A stretch of DNA of 64,000 bases from Shewanella canadensis (GCF_003966225.1 NZ_RXNU01000011.1:1-64000), one strand, 5' to 3'; positions 27,271-37,727 are shown, counted from the stretch's first letter. The notes: generated by a model from the sequence alone, not told the origin. A program made the numbers and translations.

Positions 27271-27347
27271 ACAACCGTAGCTCAGTTGGTTAGAGCACTA
27301 CCTTGACATGGTAGGGGTCGGTGGTTCGAATCCACTCGGTTGTACCA
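27271..27347 (+). tRNA. tRNA-Val (GAC), copy 3
   Basis: The sequence is identical to the other two tRNA-Val copies and follows the degenerate fMet copy by two bases, keeping the fMet-Val spacing. Confidence 0.95.
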
Positions 27348-27423
27348 TCTCTTCTTTATAGCGAGCAGAGATCACAGGCCAACGAAAGTTGGTTTTTTTA
27401 TGCCTGAATTTTACCAACATGAA

Positions 27424-27528
27424 ACAGATAACCTCAGCAAGCTTAGTTAAAGCACTACCCTCTCTTTATAACGGCGGCGGTAGGGGTCGGTATTCTTCTC
27501 TGAAATAGTAATCCACTCGGTTGTACCA
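27424..27528 (+). pseudogene. Degenerate tRNA-Val copy with insertions
   Basis: Blocks of tRNA-Val remain in order (AGCACTACC, GGTAGGGGTCGGT, ATCCACTCGGTTGTACCA), interrupted by CTCTCTTTATAACGGCG in the anticodon region and TTCTTCTCTGAAATAGT in the T loop. The acceptor 5' strand is degraded. The pattern of loss, with insertions in the anticodon and T loops, parallels the two degenerate fMet copies. Confidence 0.65.
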
Positions 27529-27766
27529 TCTCTTTTTAAGAGAAGCTAACACCAGCGAAATCTGTTTTTTATGTCTGATTTTTATCAAGTTAATTTAAAG
27601 GTTACCCTCTCACTCTTTCTAAATCTGTCTTGCGAATCTTTAATCCAAACTCTTTCACCCAAAAAAAAGCACCGCTTTTATCTCAATACTTAAGATAATA
27701 ACGGCGCCTGACTGTACTCTTCTATAGATATTATACCGATTGGTATTACTACCTATTGATGAAAGC

Positions 27767-28264
27767 CTATTTACCCCAAGGGTTTTTAGGATCTTGCGAC
27801 GGTGCAGGTTTATTATTTGAGCTACGATTCTGCGCATAAGAATCTTGGGCTCTTGGCTTATCACTGCCGTAACTTGGTCGACTGCCCTTATTCTGCTTCA
27901 TCGCTTCATAATCAGCGGTGGCCTTAGCACGCATCTCAGCGATAAGTTCAACCGTTAGCTCTTGAGGTTTGCGCGGCACAATGCCATCTTCGAAACCACG
28001 TTCACGCGGCTTAAGTTCAAACTGAGCCGCACTGCCTTTAGGCATACGCTTAAAACGATATAGGTAGAAAGCTTCTACACGCTCCCTCGCCCACTCGGTC
28101 TTTTTCAAAAACTTAAGGCAGGCAGGCATATTCGGATTGGTCTTGAAACACGCTAAACGCAATGCCGCGTCTAAAATCTTCCAATCGTAAAAATCGACTA
28201 ACTCAGTGACCATGGTCTCAAGACTTAGGCCATGTAATGGGTTGTTTTGTTGCTGTTCAATCAT
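27767..28264 (-). CDS. VF530-family putative DNA-binding protein (DUF2132)
   Basis: The 165-residue protein starts with the compact VF530 domain (residues about 6-80): NNPLHGLSLETMVTELVDFY, then CFKTNPNMPACLKFLKKTEWAR and VEAFYLYRF. Structures of this family suggested DNA binding, but the role is not established. The second half is a basic, Q/N/S-rich tail (SSNNKPAPSQDPKNPWGK) that is probably disordered. It stands alone, divergent from ybiT. Confidence 0.85.
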   Translation of the reverse strand: MIEQQQNNPLHGLSLETMVTELVDFYDWKILDAALRLACFKTNPNMPACLKFLKKTEWARERVEAFYLYRFKRMPKGSAAQFELKPRERGFEDGIVPRKPQELTVELIAEMRAKATADYEAMKQNKGSRPSYGSDKPRAQDSYAQNRSSNNKPAPSQDPKNPWGK

Positions 28265-28586
28265 GAGATGTCCAAATACCGCAGGTAATGTCTATAAAAA
28301 ATATCAGCATTCACCGAGTGAATAACTGGACCACCCAAATTAAGTGGCCTGTTCAATGGGGTTATAGTAACAATAAATCCTGCTATTCACCCACTCAAAA
28401 ATGAAAATACACCCCGTTATTATTATCTTCCTACCAGATAACTGCGTTTAAATGCTGTCATTACTCGACATATGAGCAGCTATGTCTGTATAATCCGCGG
28501 CTGTTTTACCTACGCAAACGCACTTCCTATTTGGGTTGGCTTTATTTTTGCTAAGTTCCAAACACTTAACTTTTCAGGATATTCCA
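28265..28586. other. Intergenic region between the VF530 gene and ybiT
   Basis: About 320 bases hold the divergent promoters of the two genes. I see no RNA gene, repeat or strong operator in it. Confidence 0.4.
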
Positions 28587-30197
28587 TTGATTTCTACCGC
28601 AAACATCACGATGCAGTTCGGCCCAGAGCCTCTGTTTGAAAACATTTCCGCTAAATTTGGTAATGGCAACCGCTACGGTTTAATTGGCGCAAATGGTTGT
28701 GGTAAATCCACGTTTATGAAGATCCTCAGTGGTGAGCTTGCGCCTACCTCTGGTAATGTCTCAATCACACCAGGCCAAAAGGTCGGCACACTAAGCCAGG
28801 ACCAGTTTGCATTCGAAGAGTTCAGCGTGATTGACGCCGTAATTCAGGGTGACGCTAAGCTGTGGGAAGTAAAGCAGGAACGTGAGCGGATCTACTCTCT
28901 ACCAGAGATGAGCGAAGAAGATGGCATGAAGGTAGGTGAGCTCGAAAGCGAATTTGCCGAAATGGACGGTTACAGCGCCGAAAGCCGTGCGGGTGAAATT
29001 CTACTCGAAGCCGGTATCGAAGAAGAGTTTCATTTTGGCCTAATGAGCCAAGTCGCACCAGGCTGGAAATTGCGTGTGTTATTGGCACAAGCACTATTCT
29101 CAAACCCTGATATCTTGCTACTCGATGAGCCTACCAACAACCTGGATATTTACACCATTAACTGGTTGGCCGGTCAGCTAAACAAGCGTAAGTGCACCAT
29201 GATCATCATCTCGCACGACAGACACTTCTTAAACACTGTCTGTACGCATATGGCTGATATTGACTACGGTGAGCTACGCATCTATCCGGGCAACTATGAG
29301 TACTTCATGGAAGCCGCAGCCTTAATTCAAGAGCAGCTACTCGCCGGTAACGCTAAGAAGAGCGCCGAGATGAACGAGCTACAGGACTTCGTTAACCGCT
29401 TCGGTGCCAACGCATCTAAAGCGAAACAGGCCAGTTCTCGTGCTAAGAAGCTCGATAAAATCTCACTCGATGAGGTTAAGTCGTCGAGCCGTATGACGCC
29501 ATCACTCAGATTCGACGATGGTAAGAAGCTGCATCGCCAAGCGCTGGTATTGGAAAACCTGGGTCACGGTTTTGATGACGAAATGTTATTCGAAGGCGGC
29601 GAGCTTATTCTCGAGGCAGGTGCAAAACTTGCGGTTATCGGTGAGAACGGTGTCGGCAAATCTACTTTCCTGCGTTGTTTAGTGAATGAATTACAAAACA
29701 ACCAAGGTGTGATCAAGTGGTCTGAAAATGCGTCAATCGGCTATTGCCCACAAGACAGCAGCAAAGACTTTGATAACGACCTAAACCTATTCGACTGGAT
29801 GTCCCTGTGGCGCACACCTAAGCACAACGACTTAATGGTTCGTGGCATGTTAGGCCGCCTCTTGTTCACTGAAGATGATGCGAACAAGAAAGTTAAAAAC
29901 TGCTCGGGTGGTGAGAAAAACCGCCTGTTATTCGGCAAGTTAATGATGATGGACATCAACGTGCTCATTATGGATGAGCCAACCAACCATATGGACATGG
30001 AAGCGATTGAAGCGTTAAACAACGCACTAAAGACCTACCAAGGCACACTGATCTTCGTTAGCCACGACCGTGAGTTTGTTTCATCGCTGGCCACGCGTAT
30101 TATTGACGTGAAAGATAAGCAGTTGGTTAACTTCCAGGGTACGTTCAACGAGTACATGGCAAGCCAGCAAGAGATGGAAGCGAGAAAAGTCTCCTAA
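28587..30197 (+). CDS. ybiT: ABC-F family ATPase YbiT
   Basis: This protein of about 536 residues has two ABC domains in tandem and no membrane domain, following E. coli YbiT closely. ABC-F proteins act on the ribosome. Walker A motifs are GANGCGKST and GENGVGKST, signature and Walker B motifs are present twice (LLLDEPTNNLD, LIMDEPTNHMD), and the linker between the domains is Lys/Ala-rich. The likely start is a TTG at 28587, which gives MISTANITMQFG as in the family, with AGGAT nine bases upstream. The ATG at 28536 would add 17 residues without similarity. Confidence 0.92.
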   Translation: MISTANITMQFGPEPLFENISAKFGNGNRYGLIGANGCGKSTFMKILSGELAPTSGNVSITPGQKVGTLSQDQFAFEEFSVIDAVIQGDAKLWEVKQERERIYSLPEMSEEDGMKVGELESEFAEMDGYSAESRAGEILLEAGIEEEFHFGLMSQVAPGWKLRVLLAQALFSNPDILLLDEPTNNLDIYTINWLAGQLNKRKCTMIIISHDRHFLNTVCTHMADIDYGELRIYPGNYEYFMEAAALIQEQLLAGNAKKSAEMNELQDFVNRFGANASKAKQASSRAKKLDKISLDEVKSSSRMTPSLRFDDGKKLHRQALVLENLGHGFDDEMLFEGGELILEAGAKLAVIGENGVGKSTFLRCLVNELQNNQGVIKWSENASIGYCPQDSSKDFDNDLNLFDWMSLWRTPKHNDLMVRGMLGRLLFTEDDANKKVKNCSGGEKNRLLFGKLMMMDINVLIMDEPTNHMDMEAIEALNNALKTYQGTLIFVSHDREFVSSLATRIIDVKDKQLVNFQGTFNEYMASQQEMEARKVS

Positions 30198-30245
30198 TCA
30201 GCCTGAAGTTATTCCTTTATTAATCCATTAATAAAGATAACACGT

Positions 30246-30297
30246 AAAAGCTGTCACCATGTTCTCCTGGAGAGAACAAATGAGTGACAGCTTTTTT
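30246..30297 (+). terminator. Rho-independent terminator of ybiT
   Basis: The arms AAAAGCTGTCAC and GTGACAGCTTTT enclose an inner GTTCTC/GAGAAC hairpin and are followed by T residues. Confidence 0.88.
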
Positions 30298-30393
30298 GTT
30301 TTCATTTAAGTGTGAGCATTGCTACTGCACAGGTGCACACTTCAATTTAGAAAACATTCACTTTAGAACAAGCTTACTTTAAATAAATAGCCT

Positions 30394-31596
30394 TTAGAAC
30401 ACATCGGCCGGAACACGCACCCAGCCTTCCATCAGCACCCGTGCGCTGCGGCTCATGACCGCTTTATTTACTCTCCACTCACTATTTACCAGACTTGCCT
30501 GTGCACCCACTCTTAGCGTGCCTGAAGGGTGGCCAAAGTGAACACTTTCTCTCTCGATATTACCCGCAGCCAAGCTCACCAGTGTGCCGGGTATTGCCGC
30601 AGCAGTGCCGATGGCAACGGCGGCCGTGCCCATCATGGCATGATGGAGTTTACCCATAGAGAGTGCGCGTACGTTTAAGTCGATATCGGCTTTATTGATT
30701 AATTTCCCGCTCGATGAGCTGTAATCAACAGGCTCAGCCACGATGGCCACTTTTGGTGTATGCTGGCGCCCTGCCGCTTCATCGATATGCTTTATCAGGC
30801 CCATCATCACAGCGCCATGTGCACGAATGCTTTCAAACATGGTCAGGGCTTTCTCATCGCCATTGATGGCCTCTTGTAGCTCGGCGCCCGTATAACCTAA
30901 ATCTTTTGCATTAACGAACACGGTTGGAATACCGGCATTGATCATGGTGACATTAAGCACACCGCTGGCAACCACATCGATTGGTAACACTAAATCATCG
31001 ACTAGGTTACCCGTTGGGAACATAGAGCCTTCTCCATCGGCAGGGTCCATAAACTCGACTTCGACCTCTGCCGCAGGGAATGTCACACCATCAAGTTCAA
31101 AGTCACCGGTTTCCTGTACTTCACCATTGGTGATGGGCACATGGGCAATAATGGTCTTACTGATGTTCTTTTGCCAAATTCTTATAACGGCTATGCCATT
31201 ATCCGGAATGCGGCTGGCATCGACTAAACCGCTACTGATGGCGAACGAGCCCACGGCAGCAGACAGGTTGCCGCAGTTACCGCTCCAATCGACAAATGGC
31301 TTATCTATAGCCACCTGGCCAAACAGGTAGTCGACATCGTGGGAGGCCTTTGTGCTTTTCGCCACGATCACCGTTTTACTGGTACTTGAGGTCGCGCCGC
31401 CCATGCCGTCGGTTTGTTTTCCGTATGGATCGGGGCTGCCGATAACCCGCAGCAACAATGCATCTCGGGCGCTGCCCGCTATTTGTGCGGATTCGGGTAG
31501 ATCGGTTAAGTTAAAAAACACACCTTTGCTGGTGCCACCGCGCATATAGGTCGCAGGCACCTTTATTTGAGGTAGATGAACTTTTTTACTAGTCAT
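30394..31596 (-). CDS. prpF: 2-methylaconitate isomerase PrpF
   Basis: This 400-residue protein of the diaminopimelate epimerase-like fold acts with AcnD in the second form of the 2-methylcitrate cycle, isomerising the trans-2-methylaconitate made by AcnD. The N-terminal PATYMRGGTSKGVFF and the cysteine region WSGNCGNLSAAVGSFA are typical. It is the last gene of the prp operon. Confidence 0.95.
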   Translation of the reverse strand: MTSKKVHLPQIKVPATYMRGGTSKGVFFNLTDLPESAQIAGSARDALLLRVIGSPDPYGKQTDGMGGATSSTSKTVIVAKSTKASHDVDYLFGQVAIDKPFVDWSGNCGNLSAAVGSFAISSGLVDASRIPDNGIAVIRIWQKNISKTIIAHVPITNGEVQETGDFELDGVTFPAAEVEVEFMDPADGEGSMFPTGNLVDDLVLPIDVVASGVLNVTMINAGIPTVFVNAKDLGYTGAELQEAINGDEKALTMFESIRAHGAVMMGLIKHIDEAAGRQHTPKVAIVAEPVDYSSSSGKLINKADIDLNVRALSMGKLHHAMMGTAAVAIGTAAAIPGTLVSLAAGNIERESVHFGHPSGTLRVGAQASLVNSEWRVNKAVMSRSARVLMEGWVRVPADVF

Positions 31597-31709
31597 AAGA
31601 GCTTACCATTAACATTCTTTCTCGATATGAATTTGATGTGGTAAACAAGCGCCAGATTAGAGCCAATAACTCAAACCTGGCGGCTCGAACTGCCATCAGC
31701 CACTAAGCG

Positions 31710-34316
31710 TCATTCAACAGACGACGCTAAGAAGTCTTGGGCAAAGCGCTGCAAGATACCGCCAGCCTCATAGATAGACACTTCTTCAGCGGTATCTAAG
31801 CGACACTTAACCGGTATCTCAACACGCTCACCGTTTTTACGTGTCATGACAACAGTTAATGCCGCGCCAGGTGTACGCTCACCAAACACATCATAGGTTT
31901 CTGTACCGTCGATTTGATAGGTATGGCGATTATCACCATTAGTGAACTCAAGCGGCAAGACACCCATGCCCACTAAGTTGGTACGATGAATTCGCTCGAA
32001 ACCTTCGGCGACAATCACCTCGACACCGGCAAGACGAACACCCTTAGCCGCCCAGTCTCGACTTGAGCCTTGACCATAATCGGCGCCCGCGATGATGATA
32101 AGCGGCTGCTTGCGCTCCATGTAGGTCTCAATCGCCTCCCACATACGTGACTCTTGACCCTCTGGCTCGATACGTGCAAAAGAGCCTTGCTTAACCTCGA
32201 CTTCACCGTTCTTGCCAAGCAGAGTCACCATCTCATTGAACAGCTTAGGATTTGCAAAGGTAGCTCGCTGGGCGGTCAGGTGATCACCGCGGTGCGTTGC
32301 ATAGGAGTTAAAGTCCACTTCCGGTAGACCCATTTTATCCAAATAGGCGCCAGCGGCACTGTCCAGCATGATGGCATTAGACGGTGACAGGTGATCGGTT
32401 GTGATGTTATCGCCAAGTACCGCCAGTGGCCGCATCCCCTTCATGGCACGCTCACCTGCTAATGCGCCTTCCCAATATGGAGGGCGACGGATATAGGTAC
32501 TCTGTGGACGCCAATCGTATTGCGGATCGTTATCGGTGCCATACTCAACTTTAATGTCAAACATGGGCTCGTAGACTTTACGGAACTGCTCAGGCTTAAC
32601 GCTCTTTGCAATAACCGCATCGATCTCCTCATCGGATGGCCAGATATCTTTAAGTGTTATCTCATTGCCGTCGCTATCAATACCCAGGCTGTCTTTCTCG
32701 ATATCGAAGCGAATAGTACCGGCAATCGCGTAGGCGACCACCAAAGGTGGCGACGCCAGGAAAGCCTGCTTAGCGTAAGGATGAATACGACCATCGAAGT
32801 TACGGTTACCGGACAGTACAGCGGTGGTGTATAGGTCGCGTTCGATCACCTCTTTTTGGATAACCGGGTCTAACGCACCGCTCATTCCATTACAGGTGGT
32901 ACAGGCAAAACCGACAATACCGAAACCGAGCGCTTCGAGCTCAGGCAATAAATTCGCATCTTCAAGATAGAGCTGCACCGCTTTCGATCCCGGTGCCAAT
33001 GAGGTTTTCACCCACGGCTTACGGGTCAGTCCTTTTGCATTAGCGTTACGCGCAAGCAAGCCCGCGGCAATCACGTTACGTGGATTAGAGGTATTGGTAC
33101 AACTTGTGATCGCGGCGATAATACACGCGCCATCGGGCATTAAGCCCTCTTCATTCTCGACAACGCCACTAATGCCTTTTACGGCAAGATCGCTCGTGGA
33201 TACGCGGCGATGTGGGTTCGATGGCCCGGCAATATTACGGCCTACCGAGGACAGGTCGAAACGCAGTACGCGCTCATATTCGGCATCTTTAAGACTGTCG
33301 GCCCAAAGTCCGCTCTGCTTAGCGTAGGTTTCGACGAGCTTAACCTGGCTGTCATCACGACCTGTCAGTTTCAGGTAATCTATGGTCTTATCATCGATAT
33401 AGAACATGGCGGCAGTGGCGCCAAATTCAGGAGTCATGTTTGAGATCGTTGCGCGGTCGCCCAAGGTCAGATTGGCCGCGCCTTCGCCATAAAACTCAAG
33501 GTAAGTAGAAACCACTTTCTCATTACGCAGAAACTCAGTGATAGCCAGCACGATATCGGTAGCGGTTATGCCGCTCTGACGCTTACCCATCAGCTCGACA
33601 CCGACGATGTCCGGCAGGCGCATGTAAGATGGGCGGCCCAGCATTACGCTTTCGGCTTCCAGTCCACCGACGCCGATCGCAATTACGCCTAATGCATCGA
33701 CATGGGGCGTATGGCTGTCGGTACCGACTAAGGTATCGGGGAAAGCGACGCCATCACGGGATTGCACCACAGGCGACATCTTCTCAAGGTTAATCTGATG
33801 CATGATGCCGTTACCCGGCTGGATCACATCGATATTTTTAAACGCCGTTTTAGTCCAGTTGATGAAATGGAATCGGTCTTCGTTTCGTCTATCTTCAATG
33901 GCGCGGTTTTTCTCGAAGGCATCTTTCTCAAAACCTGCATGCTCAACAGCCAGTGAGTGATCGACAATTAGCTGAGTCGGTACCACAGGGTTAACCTTCG
34001 ACGGATCCCCCCCTTTATCGGCAATCGCATCACGTAAACCCGCCAAATCAACCAAAGCCGTTTGGCCTAAAATATCGTGGCAAACCACGCGTGCGGGGTA
34101 CCATGGAAAATCGAGGTCTCGCTTGCGTTCGATGATCTGCTTAAGTGAGTCGGTGAGCTTAGCAGGCTCGCAGCGGCGTACCAGGTTTTCGGCATATACA
34201 CGAGAGCTATAGGGAAGTTTGCTATAGGCACCGGGGCTGATGGCATCGACGGCGGCTTGGGTATCATAATAATCTAAATCTGTACCCGGTAATGGTTTAC
34301 GGTATGAGGTATTCAT
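31710..34316 (-). CDS. acnD: Fe/S-dependent 2-methylcitrate dehydratase AcnD
   Basis: This 868-residue member of the aconitase family dehydrates 2-methylcitrate. The cluster ligands are visible in ITSCTNTSNP and CTTCNGMSG, and the swivelling C-terminal domain has GADYGQGSSRDWAAKG. The presence of acnD with prpF instead of prpD marks the aconitase-type variant of propionate degradation common in Shewanella. Confidence 0.95.
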   Translation of the reverse strand: MNTSYRKPLPGTDLDYYDTQAAVDAISPGAYSKLPYSSRVYAENLVRRCEPAKLTDSLKQIIERKRDLDFPWYPARVVCHDILGQTALVDLAGLRDAIADKGGDPSKVNPVVPTQLIVDHSLAVEHAGFEKDAFEKNRAIEDRRNEDRFHFINWTKTAFKNIDVIQPGNGIMHQINLEKMSPVVQSRDGVAFPDTLVGTDSHTPHVDALGVIAIGVGGLEAESVMLGRPSYMRLPDIVGVELMGKRQSGITATDIVLAITEFLRNEKVVSTYLEFYGEGAANLTLGDRATISNMTPEFGATAAMFYIDDKTIDYLKLTGRDDSQVKLVETYAKQSGLWADSLKDAEYERVLRFDLSSVGRNIAGPSNPHRRVSTSDLAVKGISGVVENEEGLMPDGACIIAAITSCTNTSNPRNVIAAGLLARNANAKGLTRKPWVKTSLAPGSKAVQLYLEDANLLPELEALGFGIVGFACTTCNGMSGALDPVIQKEVIERDLYTTAVLSGNRNFDGRIHPYAKQAFLASPPLVVAYAIAGTIRFDIEKDSLGIDSDGNEITLKDIWPSDEEIDAVIAKSVKPEQFRKVYEPMFDIKVEYGTDNDPQYDWRPQSTYIRRPPYWEGALAGERAMKGMRPLAVLGDNITTDHLSPSNAIMLDSAAGAYLDKMGLPEVDFNSYATHRGDHLTAQRATFANPKLFNEMVTLLGKNGEVEVKQGSFARIEPEGQESRMWEAIETYMERKQPLIIIAGADYGQGSSRDWAAKGVRLAGVEVIVAEGFERIHRTNLVGMGVLPLEFTNGDNRHTYQIDGTETYDVFGERTPGAALTVVMTRKNGERVEIPVKCRLDTAEEVSIYEAGGILQRFAQDFLASSVE

Positions 34317-34382
34317 AGCTGGTTCCGCTTCTTTATCGAAAGGATTTGTGGTCCTGAGATGGATATCCCAGGACCTTATAGC

Positions 34383-35507
34383 TTATCTTTTGCTGATAGG
34401 TGTAACGGTTCTAGGCTCTGAACCTGTGTAGTCTGCGCTCGGGCGAATAATACGGTTGTTAGAGCGCTGCTCCATCACATGAGCGGCCCAACCGGTAAGA
34501 CGTGAACAGACGAATATAGGCGTAAACAGCTTAGTCGGAATACCCATGAAGTGATAAGCCGATGCATGGAAGAAGTCCGCATTACAAAACAGCTTCTTGC
34601 TGTCCCACATAAACTCTTCACAGGCGACAGAGATATCATAAAGTGAAGTATCGCCGAATTCATTAGCCAGCTTTTCAGACCAGGTCTTAATGATGACATT
34701 TCGGGGATCTGATGTGCGATAGATTGCATGACCAAAGCCCATGATCTTCTCTTTACGCTCCAGCATGCCGGCCATTTGAGTCTTGGCATCTGCAGGCGAG
34801 CTGAACTTTTGGATCATATCCATTGCCGCTTCGTTCGCGCCGCCATGCAGTGGACCACGTAACGTACCGATAGCACCGGTAATACATGAGAACATATCTG
34901 ATAATGTCGATGCACACACGCGTGCGGTAAAGGTTGATGCGTTGAACTCATGCTCGGCATAAAGAATTAACGATACATCCATGACGCGGCGATGCAGCTC
35001 CGATGGCGCCTTACCGTTAAGCAGGTGCAGGAAGTGACCACCGATTGTGTCTTCCTCAGTCACACAATCAATCTCAACACCTTCGTGAGAGAATTTATAC
35101 CAGTAACACATAATCGCAGGAAACGCCGCTAACAGGCGATTTGCGGCTTTGTGTTGCTCACTGAAATCGTTTTCCGGCTCAAGGTTACCTAAGAAAGAAC
35201 AACCGGTACGCATCACATCCATAGGGTGAGCATCAGCCGGAATTCGTTGCAGAACCTCTTTCAGCGCTTGGGGAAGATCGCGCTGGGCGTATAACTCTGT
35301 TTTATAGTGATCCAACTGAGTCTGATTTGGCAGCTCACCGTTAAACAGCAGATAAGCTACCTCTTCGAATGTCGCATTATCGGCCAAGTCTGAAACATCG
35401 TAGCCACAGTAGGTCAGGCCTGAACCTGACTTTCCAACTGTACAAAGGGCTGTTTCGCCTGCGCTTTGGCCACGAAGGCCTGCACCACTGAGTTTCTTAT
35501 CTACCAT
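34383..35507 (-). CDS. prpC: 2-methylcitrate synthase
   Basis: This 374-residue enzyme of the citrate synthase family condenses propionyl-CoA with oxaloacetate. The catalytic His regions PLHGGANEAAMDMI and MGFGHAIYRTSDPRN and the downstream Asp/Arg residues are present. The length is shorter than type II citrate synthase, and the prpB/acnD context makes the methylcitrate assignment secure. Confidence 0.95.
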   Translation of the reverse strand: MVDKKLSGAGLRGQSAGETALCTVGKSGSGLTYCGYDVSDLADNATFEEVAYLLFNGELPNQTQLDHYKTELYAQRDLPQALKEVLQRIPADAHPMDVMRTGCSFLGNLEPENDFSEQHKAANRLLAAFPAIMCYWYKFSHEGVEIDCVTEEDTIGGHFLHLLNGKAPSELHRRVMDVSLILYAEHEFNASTFTARVCASTLSDMFSCITGAIGTLRGPLHGGANEAAMDMIQKFSSPADAKTQMAGMLERKEKIMGFGHAIYRTSDPRNVIIKTWSEKLANEFGDTSLYDISVACEEFMWDSKKLFCNADFFHASAYHFMGIPTKLFTPIFVCSRLTGWAAHVMEQRSNNRIIRPSADYTGSEPRTVTPISKR

Positions 35508-35644
35508 AACGTGTTCCTTTTATTATTTATCTGCTCTTATGTGTCGGTATGAATTTAAGGCCCGGTTATTACCTATTTTGATATTTACCAGGCTAGTCAC
35601 AAAACATAAGCTGTAGGGTGTTAACTAAAATAGTTCTATCTGGA

Positions 35645-36523
35645 TCAGAGGTTTTTACCTTCAGCAAACAGACTATCGAGCTTCTGTTCGTATTCGTGGT
35701 ATCCCAGGTAGTTGTATAGATCCATACGCGTTTGCATCGAATCGACCACAGCTTTTTGATCGCCCTGTTCAAGAATCGAGGTATATACCATCTCGGCCGC
35801 TTTATTCATGGCTCTAAATGCGCTCAATGGATAAAGCACCATCGCAGCGCCCCACTCACCGAGCTGGTCCTTGTTCCAGAGTTCTGTTTGACCAAACTCA
35901 GTAATATTGGCAAGAATAGGCACATCAAGTGCATCCGAGAATGCACGATAATGTGCTTCAGTTTTAACCGCTTCAGCAAAGATACCGTCGGCGCCGGCCG
36001 CTACATAGTCTTTAGCACGTTCAATCGCCGCTTCCAGCCCCTCTTGAGCGAATGAATCGGTACGTGCCATGATGAAGAAATCGGGATCGGTACGGGCATC
36101 TACCGCCGCTTTAATACGGTCGACCATCTCTGCCGTTGACACGATCTCTTTATTAGGACGGTGACCACAACGTTTCTGCGCAACCTGATCTTCCATATGA
36201 ACCGCCGCAGCGCCGGCTTTCTCCATATCTCGCACCGTCTTAGCAATGTTAAACGCCCCACCCCAACCGGTATCGATATCGACAAGCAGAGGGAGATCGC
36301 AAGCCGAGGTGATGCGCTGCACATCGACAATAACGTCGTTGAGTGATGTCATACCTAAGTCCGGCAGACCGTAGGAGGCATTAGCGACACCGCCGCCGGA
36401 AAGATAGATAGCCTGATGGCCAATTTGCTTTGCCATCATTGCCGAGTAGGCGTTGATGGTCCCCACTATTTGCAACGGTTTATTTTCAGCCAATGCTTGA
36501 CGAAACTTCTTACCTGCACTCAT
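35645..36523 (-). CDS. prpB: Methylisocitrate lyase
   Basis: This 292-residue TIM-barrel lyase splits 2-methylisocitrate into succinate and pyruvate. The active-site loop has the family signature KRCGHRPNKEIV, and metal ligands lie in LLVDIDTGWGG. It is the first enzyme gene after the GntR regulator in the operon. Confidence 0.96.
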   Translation of the reverse strand: MSAGKKFRQALAENKPLQIVGTINAYSAMMAKQIGHQAIYLSGGGVANASYGLPDLGMTSLNDVIVDVQRITSACDLPLLVDIDTGWGGAFNIAKTVRDMEKAGAAAVHMEDQVAQKRCGHRPNKEIVSTAEMVDRIKAAVDARTDPDFFIMARTDSFAQEGLEAAIERAKDYVAAGADGIFAEAVKTEAHYRAFSDALDVPILANITEFGQTELWNKDQLGEWGAAMVLYPLSAFRAMNKAAEMVYTSILEQGDQKAVVDSMQTRMDLYNYLGYHEYEQKLDSLFAEGKNL

Positions 36524-36591
36524 CTTTGTTCTCCCTTTAGAGCTGGATACTAAATCGGTTTAAATTTAGTTAACTGCTAACTAACTGCTAA

Positions 36592-37254
36592 TTAATTGCT
36601 TTCTAATTTCTTTTCGACATTATTTTTCGAATACAAGATGTGACGACGCATCAGCATCTCTGCCAGCTCTTCATCCCGGTTGGATATGGCTTGGACTATG
36701 TGCTTATGTTCATCAAATGCGGTAGTGATCCTGGGGCCCGTCATTCCAAGCTGAACCCGATACATACGCACCAGATGATAAATGCCGTCTATTAACATGG
36801 ATATAAGGTGCTTATTCTTACTGCCGAGAATGATTCGATAATGAAAATCGACATCACCGGCTTCCTGGTAATAGGACTCGCCGGTTTTGACCTTTTGAAA
36901 ATGGGTATTTAATAGCACATTCAGATCGCCAATCTCCTGATCGGTCATATTTTTTGCAGCTAACCTCGCAGCCATCCCCTCTAAAGACTCTCGAACCTGA
37001 TAGAGCTCGACTAAACCTTCCGGTGTTAAGGTGACCACTCTGGCGCCGACATTTGCCTTACGCTCGACCAAGTTACAGGACTCGAGGCGATTGATGGCTT
37101 CGCGAACGACGGCACGGCTCACGGCATATTTTGTCGACAACTCAGTTTCACTAAGCTTAGATCCGGAAGCGATCTCCCCCTCAACAATATCTTTTCGCAT
37201 TTGAAAAAATGTTTTATCTGCCGCTGTAACAGGCTGTTCGTTGAAAAAGGTCAT
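36592..37254 (-). CDS. prpR: GntR-family regulator of the prp operon (FCD subfamily)
   Basis: The 220-residue protein has a winged helix at residues about 15-75 (LSTKYAVSRAVVREAINRL) and a helical FCD effector domain with metal/ligand residues in VDFHYRII and AFDEHKHIV. It opens the prpBC-acnD-prpF operon, replacing the sigma-54 type PrpR of enteric bacteria. Palindromic TTGTCGACAA sites lie just upstream and one lies within its own coding sequence, so autoregulation is likely. The symbol is used here for position and role only. Confidence 0.85.
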   Translation of the reverse strand: MTFFNEQPVTAADKTFFQMRKDIVEGEIASGSKLSETELSTKYAVSRAVVREAINRLESCNLVERKANVGARVVTLTPEGLVELYQVRESLEGMAARLAAKNMTDQEIGDLNVLLNTHFQKVKTGESYYQEAGDVDFHYRIILGSKNKHLISMLIDGIYHLVRMYRVQLGMTGPRITTAFDEHKHIVQAISNRDEELAEMLMRRHILYSKNNVEKKLESN

Positions 37255-37280
37255 ATATTTACATATTCATTACAAATGAG

Positions 37281-37344
37281 ATTGTCGACAATATAACCCT
37301 ACCTTGCCGAGCTGGTCAATAAAAAACCGGCACATTGTCGACAA
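37281..37344. promoter_or_regulatory. Two TTGTCGACAA operators upstream of the prp operon
   Basis: The palindrome ATTGTCGACAAT at 37281-37292 and a second TTGTCGACAA at 37335-37344 lie 27-90 bases upstream of the GntR gene. A third copy is at 37131-37140 inside that gene. The spacing and symmetry fit operators for the dimeric GntR regulator. Confidence 0.7.
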
Positions 37345-37727
37345 AAAGACTCAACTAATCGTCATAATCTTGAACAATTAATCATCTAGTCGGTGTGAGA
37401 ATCTGAAGGAAGTATCAATAAAACAAAAAGTTAGATAAGGAGGAGGACGTCAGAACCGAGTAATACGCCTTAATCCTGTCTGATCGGGTTACTGGGCTAG
37501 AGGAAAGATGTCTTAAGACAATCAAAGTTTGATCATTTTGTAACTCACATTTGGAAAAAAACGCGTTAGAGTGAAGCTCTTCATCTTTACCTCCGTGCTG
37601 TCCGTGAAAGCGTAGCGCTTTGTGGTGATTTTACGCTTGGACAAAGTTCTGCCTATCCTGTCGGCACCTCAAATATTTCAATTAATTCTTACTCTGACCC
37701 AATTTATTTGACCCAATTTATTTACAT
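37345..37727. other. Intergenic region between the prp operon and a LysR gene
   Basis: Apart from promoter sequence near the operators I see nothing distinctive. A short direct repeat, GACCCAATTTATTT, occurs twice around 37696-37722 just after the LysR gene's stop. Confidence 0.4.
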
